Position numbers and translations under genes: made by a program
Notes under the pieces: generated by a model
The model's database searches: none
What the model saw: the letters and a program-made list of their open reading frames with translations, nothing else
Told to the model about the DNA's origin: nothing
Assembly (NCBI RefSeq): GCF_010093535.1
Contig: NW_022985194.1
Coordinates: forward strand, 807,542-849,911
Source of the DNA: Lindgomyces ingoldianus
Lineage: Eukaryota > Ascomycota > Dothideomycetes > Pleosporales > Lindgomycetaceae
Direction of reading: 5' to 3'
DNA: 42,370 bases
Shown here: piece by piece, positions 9,339 through 21,075 of the stretch
Layout: each line of letters opens with the position of its first letter
How positions within the stretch are numbered: position 1 is the stretch's first letter

Positions 9339-12169
9339 ATGGACAATGATTTCGCTCTACATCAGCTAGAAGTGTCGCTAGGAGCCTTCGTGGATCCTAT
9401 CCCGCTTACCCCTTTACATCAAACGTCTATCTTGAGAATCCAACATCTCTTGGAACAGCACCCAGATAACAGGCTTCGGGAGAAATGGAGCAGCAGACCG
9501 CGAACTTACGTACTCTTCCGAATACTTCAGAGTATTCAAGAAAAGACAGAGCTTTGCGTCTTTGTTCAACAAAAGATTCACGACCTATTGCTACCACTGC
9601 CTATTAATCAACTCCCCGACGCAGTAAAGAGCGATGTCGAACTACGCGATCGTTTTCTAAGACTGCAACTACTTGTCTTGTCCAATCCGGAGACTATTGT
9701 TCCAGCTCGTGTCGAAGGCGCTGGCAAAGCTATTATGGGCTCACACTCTCATGTCGACGACGGGGACTCCTTCTTCGATACCAAGCAAAAGTTGGGAACT
9801 GGTGGGTCAGGTTTTGTGGATTCAGTAGTGTGCAAACTCACTGGCATTGAATATGCCCGTAAGAAGATTCCTCGACCGTCGAACATAGCGGTCTCGGACC
9901 AGCAGACCCTCATCGAATTTGAGCAGGAGCTAGCGGCTTTAAAAAGACTAAGGAATTACTCGCATATGGTTCAATACGTCGCATCATATACTGATTATAA
10001 GTCACTGGCATTCATTATGACACCAATCGCAGATTACGATCTTAGAAGTTTCCTTGAAGCATTAGGGCCTCAACAAGACAGAATAGCGGAGAAGGAATTA
10101 CTGCTTGAATTCTTCGGATGTTTAGCAATAGCCATTAGAACTCTTCATGGGTGTCAAATACGTCATATGGATATAAAGCCTAGCAACATTCTTATCAAAG
10201 GTCGGACTGTCTTAGTCTGCGACTTTGGAATATCAAGAGACTGGTCGGGGACTTCTGGCGATACCACTCACGGACCGATATATAAGAAGACAGCAAAATA
10301 CTGTTCACCAGAGGTGGATGATGGTGGGCAGCGAAACAAGGCGTCTGACATCTTCTCTCTCGGGGTTGTCTATCTTGAAATGATGTCTGTTATCGGAGGA
10401 TCTACGGTTGAAGAAATGAGAACGTTCCTCAGACAGAATGGCTATACTACAGATGTAGCTTGTCGCAATCTTTTGGGTGTAAATAAGTGGATCGAAGAGC
10501 TCCGAAAAGCTCTAATCGATGAGGAAGCAGCCCCACTTCAATGGATATGCCGCATGGTACGTCCCTCATGGCTACACGGCGGACTCTAGACGCTAATATG
10601 GTACAGATAAAAGAGGAACCAAGGATGAGAATCTCTGCGGAAGAACTAGCTGAGACGATTCATAACCCGTCATTCCAGCCACATTCTGACCGGTTCGCTG
10701 GTCCTTGTTGTCGTCTGCTGTCCGGCTCACTTGCCAGTCACAGATCCAGCTCAACATGGGTTGATTCACCGAGACCTATGCAGGGAAATCTGTCCTGGGC
10801 AAGAAATTCGATCAGGGACCTATCATGCCCCTCACCAATAATCCTAGAACACCAAGTTAGAAGAGCAGCAGACACAGTCCCGATATCAGAACTAGATGCT
10901 CCACTGCAGCTGACGATCCGTGCTCATCGCGACCCGACCCAAACTCCTAAAGGCGAACAAATATTTGGACGACCCATATGCGGATTCTCTAAGATTGACA
11001 GCCAATTTCCCGGTGAACTGCTTTGCGGTCCTTACAGACTGGAGATCTACGAAACCATGACCGAAAAACTCTGGGATTGCACCAGGACCATTGTTCTCTT
11101 TGGCGACGTACAAGAGACATCAGCAAAACGTTTCTTCTCTCGCCGAACCCCGCTCTTCGGCTTGCAAATATTGGAGAAGACTACTAATATTACGATATCT
11201 TGGAAAGAATATTACCGATCCGACTTTGCAAATAATGATACACAAGGGCGAAAAGAATATCAAACCGTTGGCATTCAGCTAAATTTCATAACGGATGAAG
11301 ATGCGAAAAGTTTCCTAGATATTGTCAGCTCTCTCCCAGAGCATCCGCTCCTTTCCATACCATCAGCTGAAATTCAGGCACTCGACGCGGTACGAGTGTG
11401 TGTCTATAAGGTGTACGCTGGACCAAAACGGGACACCGTAGTCTGCCGTATCTTAATGGTATCAAGAGGAACACCGTCGGGCTATTTGAATATCGTTTCT
11501 CACATTGTGTCGCGAGATATCGGTTTAACGATACAGTTTCGCTCTGGCGTGGTTGTGGTGCAACTCGAAGACCTTCGCGTACCAATGTTCTTCTCACGAG
11601 ACCCCGATCCACCGGCGTCGCGGCCCCATGCAGCGAATGTTGTGGAGGGTCCCATTTTTGCACAGAGCAAGGTGGAGCTCACTTTTTCATTTGGTTCCGG
11701 CTCCTTGGATTCCGCAATGAGCGAAGGAAGCGCCAGATCCTTCCTCCGCAGTATCACCGGATGGCAACTGCTCTATGTCGGCAGCGCTCATCGTCTGAAA
11801 GACTCTATACTTAGTCTCCGAAACGCCAAGAACCAGATTGCCGTAACTGTAACGTTATGGAAGGCCATATCTCAGCAATCAGGCAGGATCCAAGTCCTAC
11901 TGCAATCATTGTCACAATCAGATTCCAAGAAGTGGACAAGTGGTTCAATACTAACTTCCACAGTGCTATCAAATCAGAAGGACAGTAGAGCCACGCTTAA
12001 ACTGTTAAACATTGGCCGTGGAAAGCAGATCGACATTGTCCACATGTGTGCCGGCTCCGCAAACTCTCTTGAAAAAGACGGAGAATTAAAGCTTCAGTTT
12101 GCGAACTCAAAAGGTAGATTCACTATTAAACCCTCGACTTGGCAAGCACTAATAATCGTGAGAACTTGA
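9339..12169 (+). CDS. Serine/threonine-kinase-like protein with long unrecognised C-terminal region
   Basis: Two exons, 9339-10556 and 10607-12169, give 926 aa. An in-frame TAG lies just upstream of ATG 9339. The N-terminal 140 aa are helical in character with no known domain. The kinase domain covers about 145-430. It has glycine loop 'LGTGGSGFV' (152-160), Lys in 'ARKKI' (173-177), catalytic 'HMDIKPSN' (276-283; the usual HRD Arg is Met, the Asp is kept), 'DFG' (295-297), 'SPE' (323-325) and 'SDIFSLGVVYLEM' (336-348). The domain's last helix is completed only across the splice: exon 1 ends '...QWICRM' and exon 2 continues 'IKEEPRMRISAEEL', the usual end of a kinase fold. The remaining about 490 aa are soluble, with no membrane segment or family I recognise. 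All residues needed for catalysis appear present. The pathway is unknown. Confidence 0.85.
10557..10606 (+). other. 50-bp spliceosomal intron in the kinase gene
   Basis: The donor is GTACGT directly after the codon ATG, the acceptor ends TACAG, and a branch-point-like 'gctaata' lies about 15 bp before it. Removing it joins two reading frames in phase 0 and restores the C-terminal kinase helix (ICRM-IKEEPRMRISAEE). Size and signals are typical of filamentous ascomycetes. Confidence 0.85.
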
Positions 12170-12299
12170 ATCTATAACGAGGGTACTAGCGAGACCGACA
12201 TAGAGCCCTACCGAAGGCACGTTTTGTAATGAAGGTCGAGATTATGCTGTCGCACGTGCGTTTATCCACCAATATATATTCTTCTGCTGTGCTTGCTAG

Positions 12300-12619
12300 A
12301 AGGTTGACCTTTTGCCACTTGCGAAGTATACAACGACCCTGAACAGCATGGTCCATCAGGGACTGTTACCAGAAAACCTTTTCACTGTCAAGTTCGGGAG
12401 AGCAGACGAGGAGAAAGGCGAAATAACATTCGGTGGGCTGCCTCCAAATCTGCGCCGTGATGATTTCATCGAGGTGCCACTCAGCCACACCAAAACAGAG
12501 GAAGGAGATCATCTATGGAGAAAGTACACCACGAACGGCTGGCAATTGTCCGTCAAGAGCCTGTCGATGGTAGTAGGTGCAGCTGAACCTCCCGTAACAC
12601 ACCTATGTAGTTTGTGCGC
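12300..12619 (+). pseudogene. Aspartic protease fragment, truncated at both ends
   Basis: In one frame from about 12300 the sequence reads 'LNSMVHQGLLPENLFTVKFG', then 'GEITFGGLPPNL' and 'GWQLSVKSLSM'. These are the hallmarks of the middle of a fungal pepsin-type (A1) protease: the segment before the second domain, the G-E-I-T-F-G-G strand and the W-x-[LV] strand. There is no ATG, and the first in-frame stop upstream is the TAG at 12297-12299, so the N-terminal half, with the first catalytic Asp, is missing. The 3' end is lost at 12620, where an LTR starts. The sequence is not RIP-mutated. It is not a copy of the 7479-8891 gene, whose equivalent segment reads 'GQVIVGGYNV'. A possible intron acceptor (…gcttgctag) precedes it, so more coding sequence may once have lain upstream. 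Confidence 0.75.
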
Positions 12620-13043
12620 TGTAAGGACGGAGCTCTGTACCACTACGCCAATACAACCAAAAGGTGCGAATAATCAACCAACGTTAATTATTGCGTACAG
12701 AATAGTATATATACCCGTCGCACGTAAGCACCATCTCGGCCTTACATTATCCCCCTTCTTAGCAGACGCATGTCCCAGGCGTCACATGACCTACCCGCAG
12801 CTCAGAGGCGCCATGCGCATGACTCGGTTACCGGCCAGAGGCTGACCACCTGCGGCCCAGAGGCGCGGGATAAACACGACGCAACGCTCAGTGGCCACGC
12901 CAGCTAAGCCATATACACTAGACCTCCCAGCAGCTACAACGTGGCGCCAGAAGAGGCCGCCTCACGTTTCAGTCTAAAAACTGGCTAAGCTGTCCGAGGG
13001 GTGGGTCGAACGCGCGACCGTCCTCGGCGTTGGTTGATTATTA
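12620..13043 (+). mobile_element. Miniature LTR element, 5' LTR plus internal region, 3' LTR missing
   Basis: TGTAAGGAC…CCTTACA (12620-12746, 127 bp) matches the LTRs of the element at 41196-41798, and 12747-13043 matches its 299-bp internal region. This copy keeps many CpA/TpG sites lost in the other, so it is much less RIP-affected. Its LTR lacks the second about 25-bp 'cgtaagc…ggccttaca' unit. The 3' LTR is absent: the sequence switches at 13044 to TGTAAA followed by a different LTR-like sequence. It truncates the aspartic protease fragment. An internal inverted pair, AATCAACCAACG (about 12670) and CGTTGGTTGATT (about 13028), is visible. Confidence 0.75.
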
Positions 13044-13049
13044 TGTAAA

Positions 13050-13180
13050 TGTAAGGCCGGATGTCCCAGAACGGGCCAGTATGGCCTCAGCTGACCTGTT
13101 TGGAGGTCATATGACCTGTGCTTTGTATATAAGCATAAATCCTAACAAGTAAGGCTTAGCAGCAATTTGTCTCTCTTACA
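13050..13180 (+). repeat. Second LTR-like sequence (TGTAAGG…CTTACA)
   Basis: This 131-bp segment begins TGTAAGGCCGGATG and ends TCTCTTACA. It contains the TATA-like 'ctttgtatataagc' with a short run to the right border, the layout of a small LTR. Its interior differs from the 12620 LTR although the ends agree. No target duplication was seen, so it may be the 5' LTR of an element whose body was lost. Confidence 0.5.
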
Positions 13181-13658
13181 ATACACTCCTATTTTTCTTT
13201 AAAAGCGTGCTCTTAGTGCTATCTATGCTACCTACTATCCTATCTTTATATTTAAATTGCTCTATAAGCTAGCATACTGCTTAAGGGCAATATTTCTATG
13301 TAATAGTGTTAAAGCAAAATGCTAAAAAAGAATTAAATGCAACTAGCGCTTAAAAACTACTTAAAAAGCTAGCTAAAACTACTACTTCTAGTAAACTTAA
13401 CTAAAGTTAACACTAACATAAAAAAAAATAAAGTAAGAGATAAGTAAAAAAAATAATAAAATTTTTTATAAATTAAGCTTATTAAGCTATCTAGAAGGTA
13501 TTTAGGGCCTAGAAGGGGTTAGAAGGGCTAGTGCAGAACTAAGCAACGCACAGTCTACCCCTGCAAATTAGGCTTTAGCAGAAGCCTACACCTAGCTGTA
13601 AAAGTAGCAGCAAGTGTAAAAACTAGCTAAAATAATAAAAATTTATTATTAATTTAAA
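13181..13658. other. AT-rich relic DNA, no gene seen
   Basis: RIP-like sequence between the LTR-like segment and the copia element. A slightly GC-richer patch lies near 13490-13610 ('ctagaaggggttagaagg'). No motif or repeat could be assigned. Confidence 0.5.
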
Positions 13659-13663
13659 GTAAG

Positions 13664-13860
13664 TGTCGCGTATACTAAGAGCCTTAGCTGGGGCTCAGAG
13701 CCTGGGACTAGGGCTCAGAGCCTAGGACGCAGCTTAGGATCTGGAGATATTATGTTCTAAAGCTTAGTGTATATAAGGAGAGCCCTTAGCTCTCTTAAAT
13801 AGCAGAGTTACTTCATCTAATCTTCTAAACAGCTACTGCTAGGCTATTTTATCCTCTATA
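13664..13860 (+). repeat. Copia 5' LTR
   Basis: The LTR starts TGTCGCG and ends CCTCTATA (CCTCCACA in the 3' copy, two C-to-T changes). It contains the TATA-like 'gtgtatataaggagagc' and a 20-bp near-tandem motif 'gggctcagagcctgggac'. It is less RIP-mutated than the 3' LTR in several CpA sites. Confidence 0.92.
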
Positions 13861-15096
13861 GTTATAGGCCTAGCGCTTTAAAAACCTAGGATAATTCTCT
13901 TTATATAACTATAGCGCTAGTAAAAGCTATTTAGAAGCTCTCTTATTCTTATTACCTCTAAAGCTTATGTTATAGCTAATTAAAATACTTCTCTTCTAAC
14001 AAGAGTATACTAGCTTAAGGACTACATAAGCTAGCCTCTCTAGTTTATCTAGCTCTAGTTCTATACTCTTAGCAAAAACCTATAGAACATAATTAATCTA
14101 GATAGACTAGACGCTCTAAATCCTATAGACAGCGCTCTAGAGATGCCTATACTTAAAGTAATTACTACTAAAAACCTCTTAGAAAAGGCTAATATATAGT
14201 ACTAAACTAATATTACTAAGTACTAAGCTTAATTAAGCAACTAGGCTTTTTACATAACATGTTTTTAGATAATCTAGAACTAAGTTAATACAACTATTGC
14301 ACTAAAGCTTCTAAGACTTATAATAATATAGCTTATGTTAGAGAACTAATCTACTTTATAGGCACTTATATAAGCCTTAAAACAAAAGCTAGTACTAATA
14401 AACATAAGTATAAAAAATCTTATATAAGTAAAGTATAGCACTATAACTTTAAAAGCTTAGTACTAGTAGTAGCACTTTTTATACACTAAGGTAAAAACCT
14501 ATAAGATTTTTAACATAGAAGGCTAGCTAGCTGCATAAAACTTTTTAGACGCCCTAGCTCTAAAGCTTGCACTAGACTAGGCGCGCTTTATACACTAAAG
14601 GGTTATAAAGGCTAGCGCACTTAGCAAAAAACTTTTAATAATTTAGAAAATTAGTAAGATCTTTTTAATAATGCTTTAAAAGCACTCTTTACGCGTAAGT
14701 AACTAAGGCATAAGTATATTTATAATACTTAGTAAATAATTAGATAATAATTTAGCCTAATTTATTTTAGCCTAATTAGGCTACTTATGCTTATATAAAG
14801 CTCTAGAGTAATTCTATTATCTATAAAAAGTAGTAGACTATAAAGACTTTATATTAGTAGTTACTAAAAAGCTAAAAAAGCTTAGTAAAAGTACACATTA
14901 AAAAATTCTTAAAAGGCTTAAGTAAGCGCAGCATAAAAAAGTAAAAGCTATACTACTTAAAAAAGGCTATGTAATTCTAGATAAAGCCTCTTTTACTTTA
15001 AAAGCTATTAAAAAATTAGATAAACTAGCATTTTTAAAAAGTATTATTACTACACTTATTAACTTAGCGCTTTTAGTAAAACTAGAAATGCATATA

Positions 15097-16933
15097 ACAT
15101 ACTTTACAGGCAAGTTGCTTACACACCTAAGTTGCTTACTTTTACTAAGACTCTACTACACTACTCTTTTTACACTAATGCATTTCTAATAACACTACTT
15201 AGACATGTTAAAGGAATGTTAAATGCAGCTTACACTTTAAGCTTTTAAATAAAATATAATACTTTTTAAGTAACATGCTGCAGCTATTTATAAAGTCTTT
15301 TAAAAAATAATAAGTAACTAACACGCTAGATAACTTTTTTAAGCTAATTATATAGCTAACTTATAAAAGCTAGATAATAATAAAAAGTAGGTAATTATTT
15401 AGCATATACTTAAGCTAAATAAGTAAGGATTTCCCCCCTAGCTAGTAGCTGTAGCTAATATAGCTAATTTTTTACACACTAAGCATAATATAAGCTATAT
15501 TAGCATAAACTAGCTTAATATATTTATTAAGTGTTACCTAAAGCTTAAAGTAAAGTTTAAGTATAAGTATAACTATAAAAGAGCTTTTTATAAAAATTTT
15601 ATAGTAATTTAAAGCTAGTTTAACTTTATAAAGAATATTAAAGCTAAGTATAGCATTTAAGATAATAATATATATAACTTTAATAAAATAAGGTTTATAA
15701 TAGGCTAGATATTTACTAAAGTAGTTATTATAAGTTTAAAGAGATAAAGATAGCTAAAAATCAGCTATCTAGAGCATTAATGCTAAAAAGTAGGCTATTT
15801 TACTTTTTATTATTTTTTAGAGTAGCAACTACTTTTTAAGCTAGTATAAGAAGGAAAATCTACTTTAAAATTAAGTTATTATAATTGTTAAGCATAGCTA
15901 AACTACTAATTAGCTTAGTTTAGACTAGTTAAAGCACTTTAATGTGTATATAAAAAAGTGTACTATTAGCAGCTACTGTTTACTAGTTATTAATAGCTAT
16001 AAGAGCTATAACTTACTTTATTTTTAGTAATACTATAAAGATAATAAGATTATTACTATTGATATACTTTTTTACTTATTACACCTTTTATAGCTACTTA
16101 GTATAGGTTGTTTTACTTCTTTAAAGAAAGTATATAAATGCTAAGCTAAAAACTTTATATATAACTAGATTACTTATATTATAAAAATAAAGTTTTTACT
16201 ATGCTTTAAAGTAGCTTATAATGCTATAATTACTTTTAGTAATATTTAAAGAAAGTTTTAAGACGCTAAATTAGTTTCTTTTAACTTATAATAAGTTATA
16301 ATAGGCCTTAATATAAAGTTACACACTCTATTACTACTACTACCTGTATATAATAAGCCTTAGTAGTTATAAACTTTAAGTAATACTTTAAAACTTAAGT
16401 TATAATTAATGCTTATAAAGATAAAAATTTAAAAGTATATAAATAGTTTACTAACTTTTATAGTTAAGGTGTTTAAAAAAGTCTTAAAAAGGGCAGTAAT
16501 AATTATATATAAGCTAATATTAGCATAATAGAAAATTACTAAGCTTTAAGCAGCTAATAAGGCTACTACATAATGTAAATTACATAAAAGAAAGTAGATT
16601 AAAGTAAAAAAAACTTTAATAATTTAAAAAAGCCTATACTTAACAGCTTTAAAAAAGTTTAGAGTGCGCAGTAATAGAAAAAAGGCAAAGAAGTAGGTGT
16701 AAGCTAAAGTAAGTAAGCTATTCTAAAGGCGCTGTAGATAGTGTAATTAGACTAGGCATAACACGCAAATGTGTAAGTAAAAAGTAGAAGTAGTATCTAA
16801 ATAATATTCTAGGCTATACTATACTATATAGTGCTAGAGCAGGTTGTTATAGGCTATAATAGAGTTTGTTAGGGTAGAGTCTTAGCAAAAGTAAGCAACT
16901 TAGGTGTGTGAGCAACTCGCCTGTAAAGTACGT
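15097..16933 (+). mobile_element. Fot1/pogo-type DNA transposon nested in copia
   Basis: The element begins ACATACTTTACAGG and ends with the complement CCTGTAAAGTACGT. TA flanks it on both sides (15095-15096 and 16934-16935), as expected for Tc1/mariner superfamily insertion. The inverted ends run about 60 bp and hold two direct copies of AAGTTGCTTAC about 18 bp apart. Length is 1,837 bp. It lies just upstream of the copia protease, so it split the gag region of that element. Confidence 0.88.
15178..16850 (+). pseudogene. Fot1/pogo transposase, RIP-degraded
   Basis: From ATG 15178 the broken frame reads in order 'QLTL*AFK*', 'HAAAIYKVF', 'VAVANIANFL', 'INI*LN'-like and 'KYKYNYKRAFYKNF' (15190-15600). 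This parallels the N-terminal helix-turn-helix and CENP-B-type DNA-binding domain of Fot1-like transposases. The same series appears in better condition in the 26841 element. The DDE catalytic half must lie at 15.6-16.8 kb but is too eroded to place the acidic residues. The 3' boundary is approximate. Confidence 0.75.
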
Positions 16934-16935
16934 TA

Positions 16936-19900
16936 ACTATAAATTTTAATACTTACTTACTCTTTATAAGCATAATTTTAGATAATAAAAGTGCTATGCA
17001 CTTAGTAAATAGTATAAAGCTACTTATACTTAGGTTATTTAAAAAAGCTTAAAGTTTATATATAGTAAAAGCTAGCACTTAGTGATTTTTAATTTAGAAA
17101 ATAAAAACTAAAAAGCTTAAAAAAGTGTTAAATAAAGTATAAAAAAAGCACATAGAAAATCTTACACTATAAAAAGTAGTTATAGTAAAAGGATTTTATA
17201 TTAATATTATCTTAAAAGCTTATTTAAAAGAAAAAAGACTATAGTATTTAAAAATTAACTATACACTACACATAAGCACACTAGAAAAAAATAAGGTACT
17301 TATAACACTTTACTAAGAACATAACTTTATATTTATTAAATATAAAGTAGTTTTTTTTTACTTACTAGTATAAAGTATGCTTTTAAATTACTAATACTTA
17401 TAGACTATATTTTTATATTTAAACTTAGAAAAGCTTTAGCATGCATGTATAAAATACCTAAGCTTTAAAGCTCTGTAAGCTCTAGTTAAAAGTATAAAAA
17501 ACATATAAATAATAAGTATAAAGTAAATATGCTATAAGCACTGCACAATAACCTACACTAAGCAGGTTATATTAAAAAGACTAAAAAAGTAAGCTCTTTA
17601 CTTATTCTAAAGAATTACATAAAATATGTTTAATATGCTATTAAAGCATAGCAGAGCTTTATAAATAATAATTATTAAAGATAAATACAGTAGTAAAATT
17701 TTTTTATACTTTTTTTAAGTAAAAACTCTTTTAAAAATTTAAAAAGTAATAAAAAACTTTAAAAGTATAGTGTCTAATTAATATAAGCTTTAGATTAGTA
17801 AAATATAGTAAAATTATAACACTACTACACTCTTTTAGCATAAAAAGTTAAGGTATAAGCTTTAAGTTAAAAAATCTAGTATTAATATTAAAAGCTTTTT
17901 ACTATATACTTATAAGCTAAATAAAGCTATAAAAAAAGCTAGATAAAAAATAATTATAAAGTCTATTAAAATAAAGAGTAGTGTAGGACTCTCTAAAAAG
18001 CTCTAGCTAAAAGTAGTAGACACAGCAACATAGCTATATAATATAAGCCTGTTGCATATATATAACTTATACTTACTAAATAAAGTCTTAGACATGTAGT
18101 TTACTAACTACTTTAAATACTATAAGCTAAAGTAAGTAAAAAGTGCTACAGCTAATCTAAAGCCTAATTAGAGCAGAACTTATGCATATAGCTATTATAC
18201 TTACCTACTTAATAGAGAGTAAGTAGCTAGGTGTTAGAAGTAAAGCTTTAAAGTAACTTTATAAAGCTATATAAAATATTTTATAAGTTATAAAGCTTTA
18301 AATATTTATAAAATATAAGTTTTATTACTTAACTAAGTAATTACTATAAGAAATATAGCTTTTAATAAGACATACTTTTATAAAAATAAAAGTAATAAAC
18401 TAATTTTTTTAAAAAAAGCTGTTAAAATTATTAAAATTTTTAATAAGTAAAGTAAAATTTATAATATAAAAAAAGCTTTTAAGATTTTACTTTAAAAGTT
18501 AAATAAGTAGTAAAGTAATATACTAAATTAAAAGCCCTAAAAGTGTAAGCTTAAAAGTATAAAAACTAAAAAGCTTATTAAAACTTAAGTTAGCTAGCTA
18601 AAGAATTAGCACTTAAAAGTAAAAGCAACTATGTAGGTAATAAGTATAATAAGTAAGTTACTAAGAATTTATATAGTTTTTAATAAATATATAGTACTTA
18701 TTACTTTAAAGCTAACTTTTAAGCTAGAGCTTATAAATAGCTCTACAACACACCTTATATAAGGTAGGCACAAGCATACTAGTAATCTTTAGTAAGTGTA
18801 CTTAACTAAAGAAGTAAATTTACTAAGCTTATTAAGTTAAATAGCTAATTTACTAGTTAAAAAAATTAACTTTTACTTTTTACACTAAAATATTATTTTC
18901 TATAGCTTTAGTTAAAGCAGGTAAGGCACTTTTTAAATATATATATAATAAAAAAAGCTAAGGACTAGCTATATACATAAGCTAAAAAATATAAAAGTAA
19001 GATCTTAATAACTTAGGTAAGCTTAAGGGTGTAGAAAGTAGAGGTATATATACAACACTTTTAAAAAAAAGTAGTATATATATTACTTTAGTTAATTTAA
19101 AGCACCTTTAAATAAACTTCCTTAAAGCATTTATTACTTATAATAATAAAGTGCTTAAAACACTTTATATAGTGTTTTTTATAGCTACTTTTTTTAAGTA
19201 GCCTTAACTAAGAGCTTATAAGCTCTTAAAAAAACTTTTAAAATAAAAAGATTTATATAAACACTTATATAAAATTTTTTTTAAGATTATAGTATAAAAA
19301 AAGATAGCTACTTTACTTAAAAAAGGCACTTAAAAATTATATAAACTAAAGTAACATCTAAGCTGCTTTTACTAAAGTAGGTCTTTATATATAAATTTAA
19401 CTAAAATAAGTATTTTACTAAATATAAAGCTTATATATGTGTATGTAGTAATTTCTAAAGTAAGAACTTACTTTAGTTAACTTATACTGCTACTCTTATA
19501 GCTAGATCTTTTTAAATAGTAATAGTAATAGCAGCTTAATTTAACTTAGAGATTAGGTAATATAATGTTATAAGCACATTTTTAAACACGCACTGTAAAA
19601 GTAAGCTAGAAGTAATATATAAGCTTTTAAAAAGCTTTATAAAGCCTAGCATATACATTAAGCTTTTATAAGCCTTATATAGACTATGTAACTTGCTAAT
19701 CTTATAGTACTAAAAGCTTTTATAGGCTTTTTAGAAGCTTAAGCTTAGCTTATTTAAAAAAAAGCTATACATATTTTTTAACTATAATTACTATATCTTA
19801 CTTTTTTTTTATATAGACAACATACTTTATATTTATTACTATAATAATAAGTTAAAAGCTTACTAATTAATTAGCATAATTAAAAAAATGTGTAAGCTAA

Positions 19901-20650
19901 AAAATTAAAGGCTATATAAATAGTTTTTAAAAATTAAAATAATTAAAAATAAAAAAGCTAAGATAATTTAGCTAGTACATAACACATATATTAAAAAAGT
20001 AGTAAAGAAGTTTAACTTTATAAAAAGTGTGCTTTTTTTTAAAGACTTTTTTACTATTAAAAAAGCTTATAAGTAACTAAGTATTAGTAATAAAGTATAA
20101 AATTAAGAAATACTAAGAGCGCGTAAAATTAACACTTTACACTATAATTATAGTGCGCTTTAATGTAGTGTTTAGAGCATTCTAGCTCTTCTACTACCTA
20201 ATAAACCTAGAAAAGCAGCACTTCTAGGCAGTAAACTAAGCAATTATGTACCTATATTACATAAGGCATATAGGGATATAATATAAAGCACTAGAAGGTG
20301 TGTAACTTATTATATATAAAGATATATCTTTTACTAATTACATAAAGACTAGATAATTATTTTAGAGATATATTATTTTACTTTTTAAAAAACTAATTTT
20401 ATAAAAAGTAGCTTTTTAGCTAGTAGTAACTATGTTTATAATAAAAGCTAAGCTGCTTACTTTAGCATATATTATAAAAAAATTACTAGCTTTAAAACAC
20501 TTTTTTAAAAAGCTTACTCTAAAGCTAGGCACACTATAGTAGATCTACTATAATAACTAGCAGATAATTAGGTTAGTAGTAGAGAAGAATAGTTAGATAA
20601 CTACCTACCTACACTACATTAATATTTAAAACATGTAGCTGCGCTAGGAG
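16936..20650 (+). pseudogene. Copia pol: protease, integrase, reverse transcriptase, RNase H (degraded)
   Basis: Right after the Fot1-type insertion the frame reads 'ILDNKSAMHLVN' (16975-17010), the D-S-G-containing copia protease with Gly mutated. 'VKGFYINII' and 'TLEKNKVL' (17185-17330) mark the GAG-pre-integrase region. The reverse transcriptase active site is 'LLFFYIDNILY' (about 19798-19830), where YVDD has become YIDN. It is followed by matches to the fixed copia block before 'QxxYIxxLLxxF' ('NTYIKKVVKKF', about 19980-20020). RNase H should follow to about 20.6 kb but is poorly preserved. Integrase (17.4-18.8 kb) is inferred from position. Gag (13.9-15.1 kb) is unrecognisable. Confidence 0.8.
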
Positions 20651-21046
20651 CACACAAAGGGATCTTTTAAAGTGCGCTATATTAAAATAAGCAACATGCT
20701 AGCAAATAGGCTTATAAAGTACTTACTAAAGTAGTAATTTAAGCACTTTAAGTAGCTTTTTAACTTTAAAGACATATAAATAAGCTTCTAAAAAAAATGT
20801 TAATTATTAATAGTAAAGACATTTTTATACTACTTAAAAATAAAAGTTTTATTTACTAGCAAAGACACTTTTTTATGCTATAAAGTTTAAGCAAGGATTT
20901 AATACATAGGATGCGTAAAAACATAGAAAACATAAAATGCTTAAACTATAAGAAGATTAATAAGCTTACCTAAGAGCTCTTTAGCGCACTAGTAACACGC
21001 TAAGAGCCTAGAGAAGATAACACTCTACTTTTTTCTTTTACTTTTT

Positions 21047-21075
21047 TTAACTTTTTTTTTTTTTTTTTTTTTTTT
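21047..21075. repeat. Poly-T tract
   Basis: This run of T with one short interruption lies in the 3' untranslated part of the copia element. It may have grown after insertion. Confidence 0.8.

Noticed and set aside
9073..9369. 98-codon plus-strand ORF upstream of the kinase
   Set aside because: No domain, low-complexity content, and it overlaps the kinase start in another frame. Most likely chance or leader sequence.
10892..11757. Minus-strand and plus-strand short ORFs within kinase exon 2
   Set aside because: Shadow frames of the 926-aa gene, with no independent support.
12961..13045. A-box-like TGGCTAAGCTGT and B-box-like GGGTCGAACGC inside the miniature element core
   Set aside because: Both match Pol III promoter consensus well, but they are only about 21 bp apart and no cloverleaf can be folded around them, so a tRNA or SINE call is not supported.
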